Source: Annona cherimola (lineage: Eukaryota > Streptophyta > Magnoliopsida > Magnoliales > Annonaceae). From it: a DNA stretch of 64,000 bases. The notes below the pieces were generated by a model. It ran no database searches, was not told where the DNA came from, and saw only the letters and a list, made by a program, of their open reading frames with translations. A program made the position numbers and the translations under genes. Below, piece after piece: positions 57,882 to 64,000 of this stretch; position 1 is the first letter of the stretch; each line of letters opens with the position of its first letter. The DNA lies in assembly GCA_030490835.1 (NCBI GenBank), contig CM059971.1, positions 72,992,224 through 73,056,223 on the forward strand, written 5' to 3'.

Positions 57882-60800
57882 CTGCATGCATATGTAATGC
57901 AGTTTTTTTTATGAAGTCATATATATAATGCATTTGTGCATACATACATATGCCATGTTTATTTTTAAGGCGAGACCACAAATTAAATTTATTTTAGGAT
58001 TTTAGGGTACACTGTCTTGTATTTTCCAAGATTAATGGTCTATTACGCTGAGAGTTTCCGAACTGCAAAAATAGTAAACTTCGAGAGTTTATTTTGTAAA
58101 AAGATGAAAATTAAATGTTGCGTGTTTTCTATTTTTGCATTTTTAACCCTCATCAGCTATGTTCATTGGCGTCAGGCCGTCAGTGACTCTGAGGAGTTCG
58201 TTGCAATCTTCTGATGTTCAGAGGATCTAATTTACAAATACCCCGAACACACCTGATTATTATATAACCATTATACAAATCACCCGGTCTATCTTATAAA
58301 TACCCCTAATCAAGGTCCAGATGATCACGTTTCAGGCATGATTATGTCATGAAGTCCGGTCTTGATGCATAATTATTTATATAACAATTATACAAGTCAC
58401 GTGGTCTATCGTATAAATACCCCTAATAAAGGTCCAGATGATCACGTTTCATGCAGGATCATATCATGAAGTCCGGTTTTGATACAATCCTTTTCTATTA
58501 TTACTTGAAAGCGTCCGGGAATTGATAAAAGAATGACAAGATACGGGTGAAGTGTTTATGAATTATGAATAGATAGAATAATTGTATTTAAAGATCTAAT
58601 AAAACAATTGAAATATAAGGATAAAAATAAAGAAAGGAAGATAAGTAGTTAAGATGTCAAATTAGAGCAAAAGGCGAGTATGAAAAAGTATTAAAAGCTA
58701 AGCGGATATATTTGTAATTATAATTAAATTATGCACATATATTTTCAAATTGCCCCTTTTCACATCTTTTTATATCCTATCTTATCCGAGACCTGATCTT
58801 CTACGACCGGTCGGAAATCCGGTGATTTCCGACCGGTCAAAAAATATTTTTTTTTGTTTTTTTTTTTGAAAAATAATTTTATAAACATGTTAATCTAGTT
58901 ATATTTAATCTATAAACTAAATTTTATCATTTTTAGATATGTATATATATTTATTTTGGATTTTTAAATACAGGGGTATTTAAGTCATTTTAAGAATATT
59001 TAAAATGACTTAAATACCCCTGTATTTAAAAATTCAAAATAAATATATATACATATCCAAAAATGGTAAAATTTAGTTTATAGATTAAATATAACTAGAT
59101 TAACATGTTTATAAAATTATTTTTCAAAAAAAATTAAAAAAAATATATTTTTTGACCGGTCGGAAATCACCGGATTTCCGACCGGTCGTAAATGATCAGT
59201 CGGCATCTTATCCCTTTTATCTTTTATTTTATTTACTCTTAGTTAATACTTCTGGTATATCATATCACTTCCTTTTTTTTTTTTTTTCACAGTTTTTTCA
59301 TCTAACTAGGTCTAGGCAGACCATTAATTAAAAATTAAGTAAGAAAGTACTCACAATCTTGAGTTGGCTTAAACCTTCAATATCTGGTTTACTTTTCCCA
59401 AAGACCTGCAACACCTCCTCCCTTGCTCGCTCTTGCCAACTTGGATGTATGCTCAGCACTATCATCGTCCATGTTAGCAGACTAGCAGTGGTCTCCTGCC
59501 CTGCAAAATAGAAGAGCCTACATTCCTGTATTATATCTTCCACTGTCATACCAGCACCACTAGATTTCTCTTGAGATTCTTTGCAATTGGATTCCATTAA
59601 CAACCCCAACAAATCATCACTACATGCTTCTCCCATTTTCATGGCCTCCTCCCTCTTCTCTATCATACGCATCAGGGTTCCTTGAATTTCTCTAGCAATT
59701 CTCCAACACCTCAGGTTGTCTTTTGTAGGGAAATACCTGCAACCGATAACACCCGAGATCCTAAATCAATCCAACATTTTGACCTTTGGTATTTGAGAGT
59801 TTTTGTTTAGTTGCATTTTCCTTTCTCATTTTCTGTTAATTTTAGTATTCCAGGGTCTGTTTAAAATTGTAACAATCAGTCTGTAGCAAGAGAAAAGACA
59901 TTGTATTGGATAATTAGGATCCATTACGCCGTGCAACCAACGTAATTGAATTTCTACTTCACAGTGCTGATTAGTTTACTTTTTTATTCGTTGTGGTTAG
60001 ACTAGCTGAAATTCTAAATAAAAGCTAGGAGCAGCAATCGTGAAACCGAAACCATAGACTAATGCACCAAGTATTGGCACTTTTCTATTAGCATGCATAA
60101 TCATAAGATTTTGTCCCTTTCGACTTGAAAAGGATAAGAGCATTGTAGGGTAAATTAGCTAGGGAAAAAATTTATGTGTGTGTTTGTATTTGATAAAGAT
60201 TTTGAAAGAAAATTTTTGGTATAAAACTTTTAAAATATAAGAAGAAGTGATGTGATATGATAGGGATAATGATGAAAAATAAATAAAATAAAATCAAAAT
60301 AAATATGATAGTTGTAAAAATAGCTGTAAAGAGAATAAAGTTACATCTTCTATTAGCATGATCATCATAAGATTTTATCCTTTTGGACTTGAAAATGATA
60401 AAAACATGGTAGGGTAAATTAGTCGGGGAATAATTTACATATGTCTGTTTGGCATTTGATAAAATTGAAAGAAAAATTTTGGTTTAAGACTTTTAAAATA
60501 TGAGAAGTGATGTGACATAATATAGATAATGATGAAAAAATAAAGATAATAAAAGTAAAATAGATAAGGTAGTTGTAAGAGTAATTGCGGAAAAGTAATT
60601 AAAAAGTAAGGCAGTTGTACAAAAAGATATAAAGATATGATTAAAAAAATATGATAACTGTGGAAAGTGAAAAGTTTTTTTTAACATATTTTAATGATTT
60701 CCAAACAAACCTGTAAAATATTGAAAAAAAATATAATTATAAATATATTTTAAGTTGACTAGTTAGTTCACGTAGGATACCCTATGTAGTAAGAGTTAGT

Positions 60801-63207
60801 CATTTAACCAATTGAGCCAAATGTTAATAATGAGCATTGACCAATTATTATAAGCGGCAAGTTATATTTTTATTTTTACTTTTGGATATTATTTTAATAA
60901 CCCGTGTAGCTTGGTTGGCATACAGGTCGTCAGGTGATCTTAAAGGTCTAAGGTTCGAGTAGGGGATTTTGCAGCAAAATAATTATTTTTTACATTTTTG
61001 CCTTCCCAGGCATGTTGGCCCTACAGTATAAGATAAGATAAATATCTTACCAAATAAGATGATATTAGAAATTGAATTTAAGTTAAAGTGATAGGAATTT
61101 ATCATTTATTCTTTCCCTAGAATTTTAGGAGACCTGCAGTAACCTTTTTATAAAAAAGATTAGAGAGTTGATAGATTTAAGTATAGAGCATAGAGGGTGA
61201 ACTTTTGAGAAAACATAGTTGTGGAAGGAAATGACTGTTTTTAAGGTAAGTGAGATTTTATTTGGAAATTGATTTTGGTTCAATAATTATGTAATTTGTG
61301 TTGTAATTATTTTTATACAATTATTATGTACAAATAATGTATATTATATATTATAATTTTTAGGCTATATTTGACATAGTTAAATTTTATAATCCTAAGT
61401 TTTTAGGATGTAAATTATGCAAATAAATATGTCTAAATTTATGCCTAAAATTATATGTATTGAGATTGTGGCATTTCATTATGCATTTTATTTTTATAAA
61501 TACATTAATGTAAATTATTATGCAATAAATATATATGGATATTGAAATTATATATTAATGATGCAGGTTAATTTCTGCATATATAGTCCTATCTATGTAT
61601 AATTCCAGTTGCAGAAAAATCCGTACAATAATATATATAAAGATCAAAGCATAATCCAAGTTTGTTGGACGTCAGAGATAATTAGTCCAGGAAAACAATT
61701 CCAGCATGAATGGAATTCTTGTTATTGCAACGAAAATTTCGTTGCTTTTGTACTCTTTAATACCTTTAATAATTTTAATGCCTTTGATGTCTAGGTATTT
61801 TTTTTGAAAATTGATGTGTAGCCCATTACAGCAATGATGACTAAGTAAGAGAAGCCCTAGTGGGGCTCATCTGCAGTAGAGGCTATGATGATGTGGCTTA
61901 ATATAGATCGCTCATCCCATTTTATTATGATTTATTCATTTTAACTTCGATTTAAATGATCAAATAGTCCATTTCTATATTTTTTTGTGCTTTCGAATTC
62001 AATGGAAGGGTTTGATTTTACATTTGAGGCCAAATTTTAAGAAATAAAATTAAATGATTATTTTTATCATTTAATTAAGTTTTTAATTGGGCCATTATCC
62101 ATTTTCAAATAATTTTCTACTTGCTAGTCATGTTGTGATTAACTCATTATTTTTATAAGTGCACCAAATCAAGTGGGACACTAGAGCTTAGATTTCCTGA
62201 AGATTTTCAAGAAAATTTATTTCTATTTATTTATTTCAAAGGCAAGTATTAAGAACAGTAGACTTGTAATATTTTTCCTTTGTGCCTTAATGTAATAATG
62301 AGAATATGACTGGTGAAAATGAAAATTTGAATTTTTCATAAATTAATATAATAATTAATTTCGCCATAAATGTGTGATTGATCTTGGGGATATGCATTAA
62401 ATATACGGTCAGGATCACTTTTCTGGACTAGTATGTTACAAAGCCCGAAGTAATAGCAATTAGGTTTTTCGCTATACCCCACAAACTAGAAAATAGAACC
62501 AAAAATGTAATTCTTCACACACCTATTCCAAGTACGAATTGCCGATCGCCTTCCAAAATCTATTGTAATTAAACTCCAATAGAGAGGATAATGCAAAAAC
62601 AAGTAAGAGAGATGCAAAAAATAAATATAAGAGAAAGAAGGTAATGCAGAAAATATAAAATTATCCATTTGGTAAGATGTAAAAGCAAAGTGGAAACATA
62701 TATGTGGTAAAAGTTTTGAAAAATGAGAGTTTCAATGTGTGAGAGGAATAATATATGATACTAATAACAAGAAAATAGATTGGATAATTATATCAAAAGA
62801 TGTGAAATATAGAATAGTTATAAGAAAAAATGTAAAATATTTAAATATAGAGGTAATATTATAAAAAATAAAATTGTTAAGTAATTATATGTAAAATTAT
62901 ATTAGAAAGGGCGCCGAAATGGAGTGAAATAAGGGATATAAAAGATGCTGCAAACTCACATGTAACCGGGGACGAAGGCCCTCATAGGAACATCCTTGAT
63001 AAGTAGAAATGCTTGTTCTGTTAGAAGTTGAAAAATACGTCTTCCTTCTCCATAGCTGCTGCCAAATGCCGTTCGAGAGATAACATCTGCTGTCAAAATT
63101 TGAATGTCAGGCCACACATCCACCTCGCAAGACTTGTTGGAACCGATCTTCTCCTCCCACCTACTCACCATTTCAGTGCTGCAAACGGAGAATGCAGGCA
63201 GCATCCC
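57453..63207 (-). CDS. Cytochrome P450, CYP72A-type, second tandem copy (exons 3-5; 5' part outside)
   Basis: Exons 63207-62960, 59736-59355 and 57881-57453 have lengths identical to the first gene (248, 382, 429 nt), intact phases and GT...AG introns; exon 3 uses a TAG acceptor. Exons 1-2 must lie to the right of 64000. Motifs present: [40 protein letters not shown] with [10 protein letters not shown]. No stop or frameshift is seen in the visible part. It shares remnants of introns 2, 3 and 4 with the first gene, so the pair arose by tandem segmental duplication. Probably an ER monooxygenase of the same or similar chemistry; substrate unknown. Confidence 0.88.
58254..58483. repeat. Tandem duplication of about 115 bp in intron 4 of gene 2
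   Basis: Two units (about 58254-58366 and 58367-58483) share CGTATAAATACCCCTAAT, GGTCCAGATGATCACGTTTC and CATGAAGTCCGGT. Intron 4 of gene 1 has a single diverged unit (about 38020-38095), so it arose after the gene duplication. Confidence 0.75.
58779..59213. repeat. Foldback MITE F11 with GACCGGTCGG caps and 9-bp target duplication
   Basis: Element 58788-59204 (417 bp), ends GAGACCTGATC and GATCAGTCGGC, flanked by perfect ATCTTATCC at 58779-58787 and 59205-59213. Each end carries the same hairpin cap GACCGGTCGGAAATC-CGGT-GATTTCCGACC. The core is of F type (AATCTATAAACTAAATTTTA, AAATGACTTAAATACCCC). It sits at the position in intron 4 that F3 occupies in gene 1. Confidence 0.92.
59355..59736 (-). 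CDS. CYP72A gene 2, exon 4
   Basis: 382 nt, acceptor TTGCAG before GTATTTCCC, donor GTGAGT after CTCAAGATT. It encodes [10 protein letters not shown] through LSQLKI with AGQETT. Confidence 0.92.
60080..60715. repeat. Tandem duplication carrying Tourist-like MITEs, intron 3 of gene 2
   Basis: Two units (about 60083-60345 and 60346-60715) share TCTATTAGCATG, GGACTTGAAAA.GATAA, GTAGGGTAAATTAG and each continues into an inverted T element (60178 onward, cut short, and 60441-60712). Gene 1 has a single unit at about 40475-40545 without the T element. Confidence 0.6.
60899..61055 (+). mobile_element. tRNA-derived SINE (probable)
   Basis: GTAGCTTGGTTGGCATAC resembles an RNA polymerase III A box and GGTTCGAGTA, about 45 nt later, a B box, as at the head of plant tRNA-derived SINEs. 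The body continues to about 61055. The 3' end and target duplication were not found. Confidence 0.5.
61056..62430. other. Extra 1.4 kb in intron 3 of gene 2, unassigned
   Basis: With no counterpart in intron 3 of gene 1; the shared sequence resumes at GTAATAGCAATTAGG (about 62450, compare about 40585). No coding or terminal-repeat signal was recognised. Confidence 0.4.
62960..63207 (-). CDS. CYP72A gene 2, exon 3
   Basis: 248 nt, acceptor TATCTAG before GGGATGCTG, donor GTGAGT after GGTTACAT. It encodes [13 protein letters not shown] through FVPGY. Confidence 0.88.
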
Positions 63208-63334
63208 CTAGATACATATCATAAGGCTAGCTAGTTTGTAATATATTGTTTGTCATCAGAAAGCCAAAAAAAAGTGATTCATGAGATGGGTCTATTCATT
63301 AGATGAACAAACTATGCTTCTGTGTTCCTCATTT

Positions 63335-63775
63335 AAGTAATTAGGTTACATAGAATGCTTTCATGTGATTATATGCTTTATCACTTTGTTAATTAATGAG
63401 AAATTTACTTCATTCATTATATTTAATATTTTTCACTTAGCTAAGAATCAAGTTATACTCAAATCAAATACATGCATGGGTCATATTCATTTGAAAAGAT
63501 ATGTTTATTTGTAAATCATGAAAAATATTTAAATTTATTGGCATATACATTAGAATGTAACCACATTTCATTTATCAAGGCATTGATGATATTTTTAGAT
63601 AGTTTTAATGTTGAAACTATAACTTTAAAATTGATATTTAATATCAAATTATTTTACTACAATGATTTTATACATTTGTAAACAAGAGATTTTCATAACA
63701 ATATAAACGTACGAAATAAAATGAATACAGATGATTTTTCACCAATCAACAAAGTGAGGAGGTTACATACAAGAT
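63335..63775. repeat. Foldback MITE, type H, intron 2 of gene 2
   Basis: Ends TTAGGTTACATAGAATG and GGAGGTTACATACAAG; the body includes TTAATGTTGAAACTATAAC and TTTAATATCAAATTATTT, matching H elements at 404 and 39964. Confidence 0.6.
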
Positions 63776-63809
63776 CCAATATCGTTTGTGGTTGGAAGCG
63801 TGAGGGCAT

Positions 63810-64000
63810 TTTTTTTTAATAAAGTTAAGTGCATTTAATATATAAACTAAGTTTTACCCTTTCTAGATTGTTTATATTTTCATTTTTAAACACAGGAGCA
63901 TCATCGTAATTTTTTGTCAGTAAAAATTATGACAATGCTCTTGTGTTTAAAAATAAAAAATATATAAATATATCAAAAAAATGGTAAAACTTGGTTTATA
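63810..64000. repeat. Foldback MITE F12, cut by window end
   Basis: F core in order: TTAAGTGCATTTAATATATA, CTAAGTTTTACCC, TTTTTAAACACAGGAGCATC, then the inverse arm with AAAAATGGTAAAACTTGG. The right end lies outside. Confidence 0.75.

Overview
This is a 64 kb piece of an AT-rich plant nuclear genome. The evidence is spliced cytochrome P450 genes of the CYP72A type, an Athila-clade Ty3/gypsy element primed by tRNA-Asp, a Ty1/copia element primed by initiator tRNA-Met, an L1-type LINE with the plant CCHC ORF1, and dense plant-type MITEs (Tourist-like, Mutator-like, hAT-like, CACTA-like). Very large introns (up to 7.3 kb) packed with MITEs would fit a magnoliid or other woody angiosperm, but nothing here fixes the species.

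Layout. 0-6 kb is MITE-rich intergenic DNA, including a copy (1.75-3.45 kb) of the sequence that lies downstream of the P450 genes. 6.1-32.9 kb is a nested transposon stack: a minus-strand LINE is the oldest host. It is split by inverted LTR fragments of one LTR family (called LTR-X here), a decayed copia element (8.5-25.0 kb), and a second LTR-X insertion (26.1-28.9 kb). The copia is split between integrase and reverse transcriptase by a very young, opposite-strand Athila element (13284-23683, 5-bp target duplication). 34.5-35.3 kb holds an intact single-exon RING-H2 ubiquitin-ligase gene on the plus strand.

37.1-51.1 kb holds a complete five-exon CYP72A-type gene on the minus strand (523 residues, canonical splice sites throughout). 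57.5-63.2 kb holds exons 3-5 of a tandem paralog on the same strand; its exons 1-2 must lie beyond the right edge. The RING gene and the first P450 are convergent. The two P450 genes presumably encode ER-anchored monooxygenases of specialised or hormone metabolism; the substrate cannot be read from sequence.

The most interesting signal is in the small foldback elements. Many share conserved extreme ends and a conserved core but carry unrelated palindromic 'caps' just inside the ends. At the same intron-4 site of both P450 paralogs, with matching 9-bp target duplications, sit two such elements whose caps differ completely. A second superfamily shows the same modularity, and at 45.7-46.0 kb its caps form an array of 58-bp hairpin units separated by (AT)n. 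Another striking structure is a full-length LTR joined to 55 nt of antisense tRNA-Asp (normal priming copies about 18) and flanked by a 250-bp duplication, as expected if a read-through strong-stop cDNA had been integrated.
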